NCBI GenBank assembly: GCA_003445035.1
Contig: DLVV01000291.1
Span: 1 to 13,205, forward strand
Direction of reading: 5' to 3'
DNA from: Planctomycetaceae bacterium
GTDB lineage: Bacteria > Planctomycetota > Planctomycetia > Planctomycetales > Planctomycetaceae
Length of the DNA stretch: 13,205 nucleotides
Below, in pieces: positions 1 through 7,419 of this stretch (position 1 is its first letter; each line of letters starts with the position of its first letter). The notes below the pieces were generated by a model. That model searched no databases, was not told the DNA's origin, and worked only from the letters and a program-made list of their open reading frames with translations. The position numbers were made by a program, and so were the translations under genes.

Positions 1-734
1 TTGGTCTTGAGCATCACCTGGCCGGCGGCGACGGAAAAGCTGAAGGCGACCTGGTCGTCGCTGAGTCCCATCGGGGCCCGTCGCCGCTCCCGGATCGCCA
101 GGAAGCGGTCGTTCTCGGCGAGCCATTCAACCAGGCGACGTCCCTCGTCAACCAGTTCTTCGGCATCGACCGCGTCGAAGACCAGTCCCAGTTCCGCCGC
201 CCGTTTCGCGGCCACCGGGGCCCCGCCGCAGATGATATCGATGGCGTGGTGCAGCCCGACCAACCGCGGCAGTCTCTGCGATCCGCCCCAGGCCGGGAAG
301 AGTCCGATCTTGACCTCGGGCAACACGATGTCCACGCCCGGTGCGTCGACGGCGATCCGTTCGTCCATCGACAGGATCAGCTCGGTGCCACCACCCAGAC
401 ACTTTCCGTCGACCAGCGCGACGACCGGGAAGGGCAGTTCGCCAATCGCCGAAAACACATCGTGTCCGCTGGAGAGGCCCTCCTCGATCAACTCGTCGCT
501 GGCATTGACCAACAGGCCGAGTTCGCGGAGATCGGCGCCGGCGACGAACTGGCCGGGTTTGCCACTGCGAACCAGCAGGCCAACGATGTCGTCCCGGCCG
601 CCCAGTTGCCGGACGTGTTCGGCCAACTCCGACATCACCTCCCGGCCCAGCGTGTTGACCGGCTTGTCGGGCAGGTCAATGGTCAACAGGCCGATCGGTC
701 CATCGAGTTCTTCGAAATGCCACGCCGTAGTCAT
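1..734 (-). CDS. enoyl-CoA hydratase/isomerase (crotonase) domain, partial; probable N-terminal half of a FadJ/FadB-like beta-oxidation enzyme
   Basis: This frame runs off the left edge without a stop, giving 244 full codons from an ATG at 734. A GGAG (plus-strand CTCC at 744-747) lies 9 nt ahead of the start. The crotonase fold is clear: the first oxyanion-hole element FVAGADL is at about residues 63-69, the second (CLGGGTEL) is at 112-119, and a PEV-x-x-GLFP-x-WGG-x-QRLPRL block spans about 139-157. E118 and E140 align with the two catalytic glutamates of crotonases (rat Glu144 and Glu164), with two extra residues between them. The family hydrates trans-2-enoyl-CoA to 3-hydroxyacyl-CoA in the cytoplasm. 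The NTL motif near residue 28 and the QRLPRL block resemble the hydratase half of trifunctional alpha subunits, but the 3-hydroxyacyl-CoA dehydrogenase half would lie outside the window, so the fusion is inferred. It follows an acyl-CoA dehydrogenase by 33 nt, which fits one beta-oxidation operon. Confidence 0.85.
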   Translation of the reverse strand, partial: MTTAWHFEELDGPIGLLTIDLPDKPVNTLGREVMSELAEHVRQLGGRDDIVGLLVRSGKPGQFVAGADLRELGLLVNASDELIEEGLSSGHDVFSAIGELPFPVVALVDGKCLGGGTELILSMDERIAVDAPGVDIVLPEVKIGLFPAWGGSQRLPRLVGLHHAIDIICGGAPVAAKRAAELGLVFDAVDAEELVDEGRRLVEWLAENDRFLAIRERRRAPMGLSDDQVAFSFSVAAGQVMLKT

Positions 735-767
735 GTCGGACCACTCCACCGTCGTCGTCGACGACTG

Positions 768-2774
768 TCAAGACACCTGTTGTGAGCCGGATCCGTCGCT
801 GTCGTACCGCATCAGGATGTCATCGGGGACGATCCCCTCCAGCAGCACGAATCCGCTCTCGGCGATCGCGGCTCCCAGTTTTGTCGCCGTTCGCACCTCG
901 TGACCGGTCACACGGCGACCGGTCAGACGTCGACGGAAATCGTTGCCCAGGACGACCGCGGCGTCACGGACCAGCGGGTCGCCGTGGGAGTCGGCCCAGA
1001 GTGCGGCGACCAGCATCACGACCTGGTCCTGGATCCTCTGTGACAACTCGGCCATCGACACCTGGCGGTCAGGCAGTTTGAGCTGGTGGCGAACCATCAG
1101 TGAATCGATCTCGAGTCGTGATCTCTGCAGGCCGTCGACGGCGAACTTCGCCAGGCTCGCCAGTCGACGACACTTCAGTTCCAGGTGGGGGCGTCGCCAG
1201 CCAGCCAGCAACTGTTTGAGTTTCCAGATCCCGTAAGGAGTGATTTCGCGTCGCAGTCCCCAGGCGTGAACCGGGTTGAGCGGACTGGGGCGTTTCAGTC
1301 CGAGTTCGGATGCCCGTCGCCCGATTGGCTCGAAGAACCGTCGTCCGTGGTCCTTGACCAGCGACTTCAGGAAGGCCATTCCCAGCATTTCGCCCTCGCC
1401 CTCGTAAATGCACGGGGCGAGATACTCGTGGACGTTGTCACCGAAGAGGTGACCGTGCAGGAAGGCACGACCACCGTGAGTTTTCATGCACAGCTCGATC
1501 GCTGCCTCCTTCTGCGACTCGCTGCCGAAGATCTTGGCGATGATGCATTCCATCTCGCCCCGGTAGCCCTCGTCGAGTTGCCAACTGCACCAGTCGACCA
1601 GCGCGTCGCAGCCGACGATCAGTGCCGCCAGTCGACCGACACGCCGTTGCACCAGTTCCCTCCGCTCGATGGCCTGTCCGTAGGTTGTCCTGTAGGCGGC
1701 CCAGGGAAGCATCCCGGCCAGCATCACTCTCATCGAACCCGCCGCGGTGGCACACAACGCCACGCGGCCGCGATTGAGTCCGTGGTAGGCGATTGTCAGT
1801 CCATCGCCACGCGAAGGATTCAGCAGGTTGCGACGGGGGACCCGGAAGTTGGTGAACTTCAGGCCGTTGTTGAACGAGTGTTTCAGGGCGTAGAGTCCAT
1901 ACGGCACGACCTGGAAGTGCTCGTCTTCCTCGTCGGGCAGGTCGGCGATCAGCACCGCGGGTCGATCGTCGATCCGGCAGACCAGGCCGATGGTGCGGCC
2001 CGGGACGGCGTTGGTGATGAACAGTTTCTCGCCGTTGACCACGTAGTCGTCTCCATCGGCGACCGCCGTGGTCTTCATCGCGGTCAGGTCCGATCCGGCT
2101 CCCGGTTCGGTCAGGGCGAACGCCGAGATCCTTTCACCGCGAGCCAATCGTGGCAGGTATCTCTGCTTCTGCTCGTCGTTACCGAAACCGATCAATGGGT
2201 CGACAGCGCCGATGCACCCGTGCACGCTGGCCAGGCCGGCGACGGTGGCGTCGTGAGTGGCCATGCGGGTCAGGAAACGGGCGAACTGCGAAAAGCTGGA
2301 ACCGGAACCACCATACGTCCGGTCGACCAGCAACCCCCAGTAACCCGCCGCCGACAGCGCGTCGAGTGTTTCTCGGGTAATGCGTCGGTCGTCGCCCAGC
2401 AACGTGCCCGCTCGACGCCGGTCGGCGACGACATTCACCGAGTCGGTCATCACCCGGTCGACTTCCACGTCATCGGGTACGTCCCGTGACACGAACAGAT
2501 TGACCGGAAACGAATGTTCCCAGACCGCCTGGTGGACGGGGCTGCCGACGGTCTGGTACTTGCGGTCAAACAGCGACTCGACCTGTTCGTCGGCTCGGTC
2601 GATCGCCCCGGTGGTACGGGCCTCTTCCTGGCTCTTTCCGCTGAGTGTCAGGGCGGTCTCGACGAAGCTCGTTTCCGCCGAATCCACGCCGATCTCACCG
2701 CTGTCGACTGGGGCCTTAGCGGGGGATTCACGGGTTGGAGGATCGTTGCGAACGTCTGTGCCGGGAGTCGTCAT
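768..2774 (-). CDS. acyl-CoA dehydrogenase with long C-terminal extension (very-long-chain/FadE-like)
   Basis: The enzyme is predicted to catalyse FAD-dependent alpha,beta-dehydrogenation of acyl-CoA, the first beta-oxidation step. I use the ATG at 2774, giving 668 aa, because AAAAGG (plus strand 2782-2787) sits 7 nt ahead of it. The frame is open for 75 more codons, but those read as non-protein-like and cross the promoter region. Residues 1 to about 60 are acidic and low-complexity. The ACAD body follows, with the flavin/substrate motif TEPGAGSD at 222-229 and EKLFITN soon after. The motif IYEGEGEM starts at 456 and places E458 where medium- and very-long-chain dehydrogenases carry the catalytic base. 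About 200 residues continue after that, much longer than the roughly 380-aa short/medium-chain enzymes and comparable to VLCAD/ACAD9-type proteins. The usual T after YEG is replaced by E. It is the first gene of the leftward pair with the crotonase. Chain-length preference cannot be read from sequence. Confidence 0.92.
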   Translation of the reverse strand: MTTPGTDVRNDPPTRESPAKAPVDSGEIGVDSAETSFVETALTLSGKSQEEARTTGAIDRADEQVESLFDRKYQTVGSPVHQAVWEHSFPVNLFVSRDVPDDVEVDRVMTDSVNVVADRRRAGTLLGDDRRITRETLDALSAAGYWGLLVDRTYGGSGSSFSQFARFLTRMATHDATVAGLASVHGCIGAVDPLIGFGNDEQKQRYLPRLARGERISAFALTEPGAGSDLTAMKTTAVADGDDYVVNGEKLFITNAVPGRTIGLVCRIDDRPAVLIADLPDEEDEHFQVVPYGLYALKHSFNNGLKFTNFRVPRRNLLNPSRGDGLTIAYHGLNRGRVALCATAAGSMRVMLAGMLPWAAYRTTYGQAIERRELVQRRVGRLAALIVGCDALVDWCSWQLDEGYRGEMECIIAKIFGSESQKEAAIELCMKTHGGRAFLHGHLFGDNVHEYLAPCIYEGEGEMLGMAFLKSLVKDHGRRFFEPIGRRASELGLKRPSPLNPVHAWGLRREITPYGIWKLKQLLAGWRRPHLELKCRRLASLAKFAVDGLQRSRLEIDSLMVRHQLKLPDRQVSMAELSQRIQDQVVMLVAALWADSHGDPLVRDAAVVLGNDFRRRLTGRRVTGHEVRTATKLGAAIAESGFVLLEGIVPDDILMRYDSDGSGSQQVS

Positions 2775-3038
2775 GTCCAGGCCTTTTCTACGCGGGACTG
2801 CCGAAGTCACCCTAGCTGAATGAAGGTATCGGCCCAAGTCCGTCGGTGGGAAGAATGATCGTAAGTCGTGTGCTGGGAGGAGGATTCGTCGAGACCCGAT
2901 CGGCTGGTTTGCTAGACAGTCTGAACTGCGGTATGGTCGGCCCGGTTCGAGTGCCGTCGCCCCCTGTCCGGGGAAGCATCGGCATCGAGTTGACCGCACC
3001 CAGGTCGATAGGACATCAGAAGCTAGGGAGAGTCAGGC
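2775..3038. promoter_or_regulatory. divergent intergenic region between the acyl-CoA dehydrogenase and LRR lipoprotein genes
   Basis: This is the longest non-coding stretch in the window (264 nt). It must hold promoters for both divergent genes. For the rightward gene a reasonable sigma70-like promoter is listed separately at 2909-2937. For the leftward gene the best I find is weak: a TTG-type -35 (minus strand of 2832-2837) and TAGGGT (minus strand of 2809-2814), 17 nt apart. No convincing operator palindrome, riboswitch or small ORF stands out. Confidence 0.55.
2909..2937 (+). promoter_or_regulatory. candidate sigma70-type promoter for the LRR lipoprotein gene
   Basis: TTGCTA (2909-2914) and TATGGT (2932-2937) are separated by exactly 17 nt, and each matches the consensus hexamer at 4 of 6 positions. 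This would start transcription near 2944 and leave a leader of about 95 nt before the ATG at 3039. It is a pattern match only, but it is the best -35/-10 pair in this GC-rich region. Confidence 0.4.
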
Positions 3039-4277
3039 ATGCGGCAATTGTTCCGGGCCGGGATCGGCGTGATGGTGGTTTGTGCGTGGGCTGGGTGCAG
3101 CGATGCACCGACGGCTGAGGCTCCGGAGGTTGAGGCGGTGACCGACGAGGAAACGGCCAGCCCGGTCGCGGCAGCGGCGACGGATTCCACGGACTCAAAG
3201 GATGACGCGCTGTTGGCGGCGCTGGTGGCAGCGGCCGAAAACAACGACCCGCTGCCGGTGGCCAAGGACGAGAAAGACAAGAAGAAGATCGAAGTGGCCA
3301 GGGTGGCCCAGGCGGCCCTGGATTTGACCGAGGCCCTGAAGGCCAGTGCCTTGAGAGCCCGGGTCGACGGCAACGGCAAGCCGATCGTGCTCGACTTTCA
3401 CGGCCGGTACCTGACCGACCAGGGGCTGGCAAAGCTGAAGGGACAGATAACTCTCCAGCAGTTGTTCCTCAATCGGCAGCAAGGGATCACCGACATCGGC
3501 CTGGAACACCTCAAGGGGCTGACCGCGTTGCGGACGCTTCACCTGTCGGAGACGCCGATCGGTGACTCGAATCTCGAGGCTCTCGCGACTCTCAAGGCCC
3601 TGCAGCAACTCGACCTGTCGGGAACCAAAGTCAGTTCGGCTGGACTGGAACACATCAAGTCTCTGACGGCTCTGATCGAGTTGAACCTCTCAAGATCTCC
3701 GGTTACCGACTCGGGTTTGGTGTACCTAAAGCTGCTGACGAAGCTCCAGCGGCTCGATTTGGCCAACACCGAAGTTGGCTCAGCCGGTCTCGAATCTCTC
3801 GCGGCACTGAAACTGGCGGAACTGCGTCTGGACGGCACACGTGTCGATGATGCCGGGCTGACGCATCTCAAGTCGATGACCAGTCTGCGGCAACTGGTGC
3901 TCTCGTCGGGAATCGGCGACAAGGGCCTCGAATCGGTCAAACCGCTGACGGGCCTGCTGCGTCTTGATGTCGGTGGCAGTGGAACGATCAGCGATGTCGG
4001 TGTCGAGCACCTCAAGAGCCTGACCGCGTTGCAGCGTCTGGACCTGTCCGGGACCGGCGTGACCGATTCCGGTTTGCTGTCGGTCAAGGGACTGGGCAAC
4101 CTGCAGCGGCTCAGCCTGGCCCGCACCCAGATCACCGACTCGGGCCTCAGGCATCTGCGGGCACTGTCGAACCTGCGTGAACTGGATCTGACCGGGACGA
4201 AGATGCGTCCAGGAGCCGTCAGGCAACTGCAGGCCGCGTTGCCCAACTGCCACATCCTCGGATCCGGCGACGGCTAG
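3039..4277 (+). CDS. leucine-rich-repeat lipoprotein
   Basis: 412 aa, starting at an ATG with GGGAG (3026-3030) 8 nt upstream. The N-terminus is a short lipoprotein signal peptide: R at 2 and 6, a hydrophobic stretch, then the lipobox-like AWAGC with the probable lipidated Cys at 20. An acidic Ala/Glu/Asp-rich linker (about 21-80) and a Lys-rich charged segment (about 80-90) follow. From about residue 115 to 407 there are roughly twelve LRR units of about 24 residues with the consensus LxxLxLxxTxIxDxGLxxLxxLx, ending in an LP-N-C-H-I cap typical of planctomycete LRR proteins. Such proteins are usually envelope or surface proteins that bind other proteins, and the ligand is unknown. The gene is transcribed alone. 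It diverges from the beta-oxidation pair and converges on the PhyH gene, and its stop lies inside a palindrome shared with that gene. Confidence 0.9.
   Translation: MRQLFRAGIGVMVVCAWAGCSDAPTAEAPEVEAVTDEETASPVAAAATDSTDSKDDALLAALVAAAENNDPLPVAKDEKDKKKIEVARVAQAALDLTEALKASALRARVDGNGKPIVLDFHGRYLTDQGLAKLKGQITLQQLFLNRQQGITDIGLEHLKGLTALRTLHLSETPIGDSNLEALATLKALQQLDLSGTKVSSAGLEHIKSLTALIELNLSRSPVTDSGLVYLKLLTKLQRLDLANTEVGSAGLESLAALKLAELRLDGTRVDDAGLTHLKSMTSLRQLVLSSGIGDKGLESVKPLTGLLRLDVGGSGTISDVGVEHLKSLTALQRLDLSGTGVTDSGLLSVKGLGNLQRLSLARTQITDSGLRHLRALSNLRELDLTGTKMRPGAVRQLQAALPNCHILGSGDG
3381..4259 (+). repeat. tandem LRR-coding units, about 72 bp period
   Basis: About twelve units of 23-25 codons encode successive leucine-rich repeats. 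Most carry a D-S/A-G-L turn and an LxLS/AxT strand. They are diverged at the DNA level, so this is protein repetition rather than a recent tandem duplication. The units around 3901-3960 and 3961-4020 deviate most: an SSGIGDKG unit one residue short, then GGSGTISDVG with one extra residue. Confidence 0.8.
4274..4277. other. shared CTAG palindrome containing both convergent stop codons
   Basis: The four-base palindrome CTAG supplies TAG to the rightward LRR gene (4275-4277) and TAG to the leftward PhyH gene (4276-4274). The two reading frames therefore end on the same bases with no spacer and no intergenic terminator. Confidence 0.95.
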
Positions 4278-5047
4278 GCCGTCGTGTCACGGCCGCGGAC
4301 GACCCGGAACTCGCGTTCGTCCTCGGGTGGGCCGATCCACCGGCAGTTGCCGGGGATGTAGTGTACGGCGAGCCCGCGGCGGGACTGGCTGGTGCCGTTC
4401 GGTCCCGATCGGTGCAGCAGGATGCCGTGGTGAAACGAGCAGCCGCCGGAGGAGAGCGTGATGCCGCGGGACCGAACCTCATCGATCTGGGCATCCGGCA
4501 CCTGCATGTCCTTGCGGTTGCCGATCGTCCACTGCTGGTCGTGATCCAGGATGCCCTCGCAGTGACTTCCGATGATCACGTGCATGCAGCCGTTGTCGAT
4601 GGTGACCTCGTCGAGAGCTGTCCAGCAGGTGACGACGATTTGCGGATCGAGCGGAAAGTAGGCCGAGTCCTGGTGCCAGGGTTTTTCGACGCCGCCGGGA
4701 GGCTTCATGAACAGTTGGCTGTTGAAGACCTTGATGTCGGGACCGATCAGGGCTTCGACCACGTCGAGGATGCCCGGATGTGCTGCGTGGTTGGCGAAGA
4801 TGTCGTCGTGGAAGTGGCAGTGGTTGATCTTCCGCAAAGTCGACAATTCGACGACCGAGGCGCCGGGCTCGAGTTCGAGGAATTCGATCGGGTAGGACAC
4901 CGATCTCGCGGCGATCTCGGTCGTTCTGCGTTTCAGGCTGTCAACGGTGGCCGGGTCGACCAGCGGGTCGACCACCAGCACGCCGTCAGCCTGAAAACGG
5001 GTCGCGTATTCGGAGGTATCTGCAGCGGCTGAGATCAATGTGGACAT
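4274..5047 (-). CDS. phytanoyl-CoA dioxygenase (PhyH) family Fe(II)/2-oxoglutarate oxygenase
   Basis: 257 aa, about the usual length for bacterial PhyH proteins. The double-stranded beta-helix iron site is readable: H125-x-D127 in the WHQDSAYFP block, the distal H212 in LLHRSGPN, and R223/R224 about 11-12 residues later to bind the 2-oxoglutarate carboxylate. The family hydroxylates a C-H bond using O2 and 2-oxoglutarate. Bacterial members act on varied small molecules, so the substrate is not predictable here. The start is the ATG at 5047. The nearest Shine-Dalgarno-like GGAG (plus strand 5060-5063) is 12 nt away, which is rather far. It is cytoplasmic, with no signal peptide. It diverges from a TIM-barrel isomerase, a pairing that suggests (inference only) small-molecule catabolism. 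Confidence 0.9.
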   Translation of the reverse strand: MSTLISAAADTSEYATRFQADGVLVVDPLVDPATVDSLKRRTTEIAARSVSYPIEFLELEPGASVVELSTLRKINHCHFHDDIFANHAAHPGILDVVEALIGPDIKVFNSQLFMKPPGGVEKPWHQDSAYFPLDPQIVVTCWTALDEVTIDNGCMHVIIGSHCEGILDHDQQWTIGNRKDMQVPDAQIDEVRSRGITLSSGGCSFHHGILLHRSGPNGTSQSRRGLAVHYIPGNCRWIGPPEDEREFRVVRGRDTTA

Positions 5048-5150
5048 TGTCGATCGGAACTCCGTTGTGTCCAGCGGGTCACGGCTTTACGAGGGCGGGG
5101 TGGTGATCGTACCCTGAAGGATGTCCGGTGTCAGTGAAGGATGGTTCAGC
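5048..5150. promoter_or_regulatory. divergent promoter region between the PhyH and TIM-barrel isomerase genes
   Basis: 103 nt must contain promoters for both directions. The best rightward pair is weak: TTGTGT, 17 nt, then TACGAG, ending near 5093. A duplicated nonamer TGAAGGATG occurs at 5115-5123 and 5135-5143. The second copy supplies the GAAGGA (5136-5141) that sits 9 nt ahead of the ATG at 5151. Confidence 0.4.
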
Positions 5151-5984
5151 ATGAGACTCTCGTTTTATACCTACAGTTACACCGATCGGCTGAAAATGCC
5201 GATCGTCCCGTGCCTGGAGCGAATTGCCAAGGCGGGCTACTCGGGGATCGATGTCTCGGGTACCAACGGGAACTCGGCCGACCCGCGGTCATTTGACTCC
5301 TCCCGTCGCAAGCTGACACGGCGGACGGCCGAGCGTCTGAAGCTGCGGCTCGAGGCCGTCATCACCCATGCGGAACTGACCAGTTCTCTGGTCGATCCCA
5401 AGCAGAAGCCCCTGGATCTGGTCGGCACCGTTGACCTGGCTGCCGACCTGGGTGCGACGGTGGTGACGTTCCACATGGGTGGTTATCACGACGGGGTGGA
5501 TCGCAAGGTCGAGTGGAAGCGGACGGTGGCGGCCATCCGCAAGGCGGCCGATCACGCCGCATCCAAGCATGTTCACCTGGCTGTCGACGGCATCTGGCCG
5601 ACCTGGATCAACGACAGTCCCGACGTTCAGCAACGTCTCTTTGACGACGTCGACAATGAGCACTTCGGGATCAATTTCGATCCCTGCTACCTGACCCTGA
5701 TGGGCGTCGATCCGTCCAAGCTGGCTCGCCGTTTCTCCAAGCAGATCGTTCACGCGCACCTCAAGGACCACAAGGGCACCTACCCGAAGTGGACGCACCT
5801 GCTGCCTGGCCGGGGCGTGCTGGCCTACGACCGGATCTTCCGCGGTCTGAAGGCGGCGGGATTTGCCGCCAGCGCGTCGGTCGAGTGCTTCACGAACATG
5901 AAGTTCGAGACGGCCTGCGACGAGTGTTACGGGGCGATGGACAAGGCGGCCAAGGCCGGGGGCGTCCGCTTCACTCGGACTTGA
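5151..5984 (+). CDS. sugar phosphate isomerase/epimerase-like TIM-barrel protein (xylose isomerase-like, AP endonuclease 2 fold)
   Basis: 277 aa from the ATG at 5151. I prefer this to the ATG at 5121 because GAAGGA lies 9 nt ahead of 5151, whereas the GAAGG at 5121 touches the ATG with no spacing, and the fold begins at MRLSFYTYSY. Typical barrel strands follow: GYSGIDVSG, VVTFHMGGY, LAVDGIW, GINFDPCYL, IVHAHLKDHKG and ASVECF. The metal site inferred by analogy to D-tagatose 3-epimerase-type enzymes is D146, D177, H203 and E245. The first ligand is Glu in most relatives and is Asp here. Members isomerise or epimerise sugars or inositol derivatives, and the substrate cannot be told. There is no signal peptide. 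The gene is monocistronic, and its 3' end overlaps the convergent haem-protein gene by 14 nt. Confidence 0.87.
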   Translation: MRLSFYTYSYTDRLKMPIVPCLERIAKAGYSGIDVSGTNGNSADPRSFDSSRRKLTRRTAERLKLRLEAVITHAELTSSLVDPKQKPLDLVGTVDLAADLGATVVTFHMGGYHDGVDRKVEWKRTVAAIRKAADHAASKHVHLAVDGIWPTWINDSPDVQQRLFDDVDNEHFGINFDPCYLTLMGVDPSKLARRFSKQIVHAHLKDHKGTYPKWTHLLPGRGVLAYDRIFRGLKAAGFAASASVECFTNMKFETACDECYGAMDKAAKAGGVRFTRT

Positions 5985-6567
5985 CCGGCAGGCTCAGCAC
6001 CAGTCCCGCCACCGGGTTGCGGCGGCGGGTGGTGTGGCAGCGGATGCAGTTGGCAAACAGCACGATCGGCGCGGCCATCCGGTAGGTCCCGTCGCGGACC
6101 TCCTCGTGCCGCTTCTTCCCGGTGGCCAGGGCCCGCACGGCCGCCTTCTCGAATACGGTCTTCGCCTTGTGGTCGATGTTCATGGCCTGTGCCGTAACGG
6201 CCAGCCAGCGGGCTTCGACTCCCCAGCGACGTCGCCCGGTGTAGAACACGTCTTCCAGGGCCCGCGACGGAATGACCCGTTGCTTGTCCGGCTCGAAGTA
6301 GTGCCGATGCATTGTCAGCAGGGTCGATTCGTAAATGTCGTGCAGCAGTTGAGCTCGTTGTCGAGCCTGTTCGAGTGGCAGGGGTTTGGCCGCCAGGGAT
6401 TTCAGCCCCCCGGTTTTCTTCTTGGGTTTCTTTGTGGTGCCGGCCGCCTTTCCCGGTTTTTTTACGGGGTGGTTGCCGGGGGCAGCACTGATCAGCGTGA
6501 CAGCCAGGGCCGCGAACAGCAGTCCCCGGTACGAGTGACCTGGGAGCGAGCGTTGGGGGTGGGTCAC
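5971..6567 (-). CDS. exported monohaem Tll0287-like (DUF3365) domain protein
   Basis: 198 aa from a GTG at 6567, which overlaps the TGA of the upstream amidohydrolase as GTGA. A GGAG (plus strand 6578-6581) is 10 nt ahead. Residues 13-30 form a signal peptide or anchor (RGLLFAALAVTLISAAP), followed by a Lys/Gly/Pro-rich linker (35-56). The domain from about 65 shows helices with LLHDIYESTLLTMHRHYF and WLAVTAQAMNIDHKAK, and ends in a C174-x-x-C177-H178 haem c-binding motif close to the C-terminus. This matches my recollection of the Tll0287/DUF3365 layout, where a PAS-like sensor fold carries one covalent haem. The role is redox sensing or electron transfer in the periplasm, by inference. It is last in a four-gene operon whose FAD enzyme and hydrolase could supply or consume electrons. 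The 3' end overlaps the isomerase gene by 14 nt. Confidence 0.78.
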   Translation of the reverse strand: MTHPQRSLPGHSYRGLLFAALAVTLISAAPGNHPVKKPGKAAGTTKKPKKKTGGLKSLAAKPLPLEQARQRAQLLHDIYESTLLTMHRHYFEPDKQRVIPSRALEDVFYTGRRRWGVEARWLAVTAQAMNIDHKAKTVFEKAAVRALATGKKRHEEVRDGTYRMAAPIVLFANCIRCHTTRRRNPVAGLVLSLPVKSE

Positions 6568-7385
6568 GAGTGGTTGTCTCCGGGCAGATCGAGAAGGGCC
6601 ACCGCGTTCTCACGGAGGATCAGCTTCTTCTGGTCGTCGGTCAACTCGGCATGGTCGATTCTCGCCCGCTGCATCTCGGCCGAATAAAGCGGGGTGTCGG
6701 TGCCGTAGAGGATCCGGTCGGCCCCGATCTCACCGACGGCCCATTCGACCAGTTGCGGCATGAGCGAGCGGGCACTCGAGGTGTCCACGTAGACGTTGCC
6801 CTGGGTCGATGCCTGGATCGCCCGTACCTGGGTGGACGGATCTCCAGCAGCACCTCCGCCATTGCCCAGGTGCGCCAGGAGCAACCGGATCTCGGGATAG
6901 CGTTCGGCGAACGGCAGGAAATCGACCGGCAGGCTGTTTTCGTCCCCGCTGTGGACCAGCACCACCGCCCGTTGCTCGGCGGCGAAGGCAAACAATGCGT
7001 CGCCGTGTTCGGTGATCGGGTAACAGTGCTCCTCGGGATGCAGCTTGATGCCCACGCAGTGCGGTGCGGACAGCATCTCGGTCGCCTGCTCGTACGTTTC
7101 GGGACGAGTGGGATCGATGATGACCCACTGCAACAGTCCGTCGGTGTCCGGCACGATTCGGGCGGCCTCGCGGTTGCCCTCGGCCGCGTCGGCACGGCCA
7201 CGCGGCATCAGGCCCAGCAGGGGCGAGACCACCGTCCATTCGGTCCGTGCTCGCCGGGCCCGAGCCACTACCGTTTCGGCGTCGCCGCTGGCCAGCCGGT
7301 TCTGCAGATCACTGAATCCGTCCCGGGCGTACGGTCCGTAGTGGGCATGCACGTCGATTGCGGGGAATTCTCGAATGTCGTCCAT
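6564..7385 (-). CDS. metal-dependent amidohydrolase (amidohydrolase 2/TIM-barrel family)
   Basis: 273 aa from the ATG at 7385, with GGAG (plus strand 7395-7398) 9 nt ahead. Upstream in-frame codons to 7547 lie inside the preceding gene and look non-coding. Metal and catalytic residues are visible in order: H13-A-H15 in AIDVHAHYG, H116 in GIKLHPEE, H145 in VLVHSGD, H172 in LLAHLGN and D230 in LYGTDTPL. This is the layout of PF04909-type hydrolases and decarboxylases (the ACMS decarboxylase and 2-pyrone-4,6-dicarboxylate hydrolase superfamily). The substrate is unknown. There is no signal peptide, so it is cytoplasmic. It begins 34 nt after the FAD oxidoreductase gene, and its TGA overlaps the GTG of the haem-protein gene, so translational coupling is likely. 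Confidence 0.88.
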   Translation of the reverse strand: MDDIREFPAIDVHAHYGPYARDGFSDLQNRLASGDAETVVARARRARTEWTVVSPLLGLMPRGRADAAEGNREAARIVPDTDGLLQWVIIDPTRPETYEQATEMLSAPHCVGIKLHPEEHCYPITEHGDALFAFAAEQRAVVLVHSGDENSLPVDFLPFAERYPEIRLLLAHLGNGGGAAGDPSTQVRAIQASTQGNVYVDTSSARSLMPQLVEWAVGEIGADRILYGTDTPLYSAEMQRARIDHAELTDDQKKLILRENAVALLDLPGDNHS

Positions 7386-7419
7386 CAGTGGAGTCTCCAG
7401 GGCGGTCGTGACGAGGAGA

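Noticed and set aside
1..903. 300-codon open frame on the plus strand at the left end
   Set aside because: It is antisense to the crotonase gene, Ser/Arg/Pro-rich, and matches no family. The minus strand reads a full crotonase domain over the same bases. High GC produces long antisense frames.
1185..2489. 434-codon plus-strand frame inside the acyl-CoA dehydrogenase gene
   Set aside because: It has no recognisable domain, and its composition mirrors the opposite strand's codon bias. The minus strand carries clear ACAD motifs.
2775..2999. 75-codon N-terminal extension of the acyl-CoA dehydrogenase
   Set aside because: The sequence is not protein-like, crosses the divergent promoter, and the internal ATG at 2774 has a good ribosome binding site.
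3539..4255. Long minus-strand frames under the LRR gene
   Set aside because: They owe their apparent repetition to the antisense of LRR repeats. They lack start context and families.
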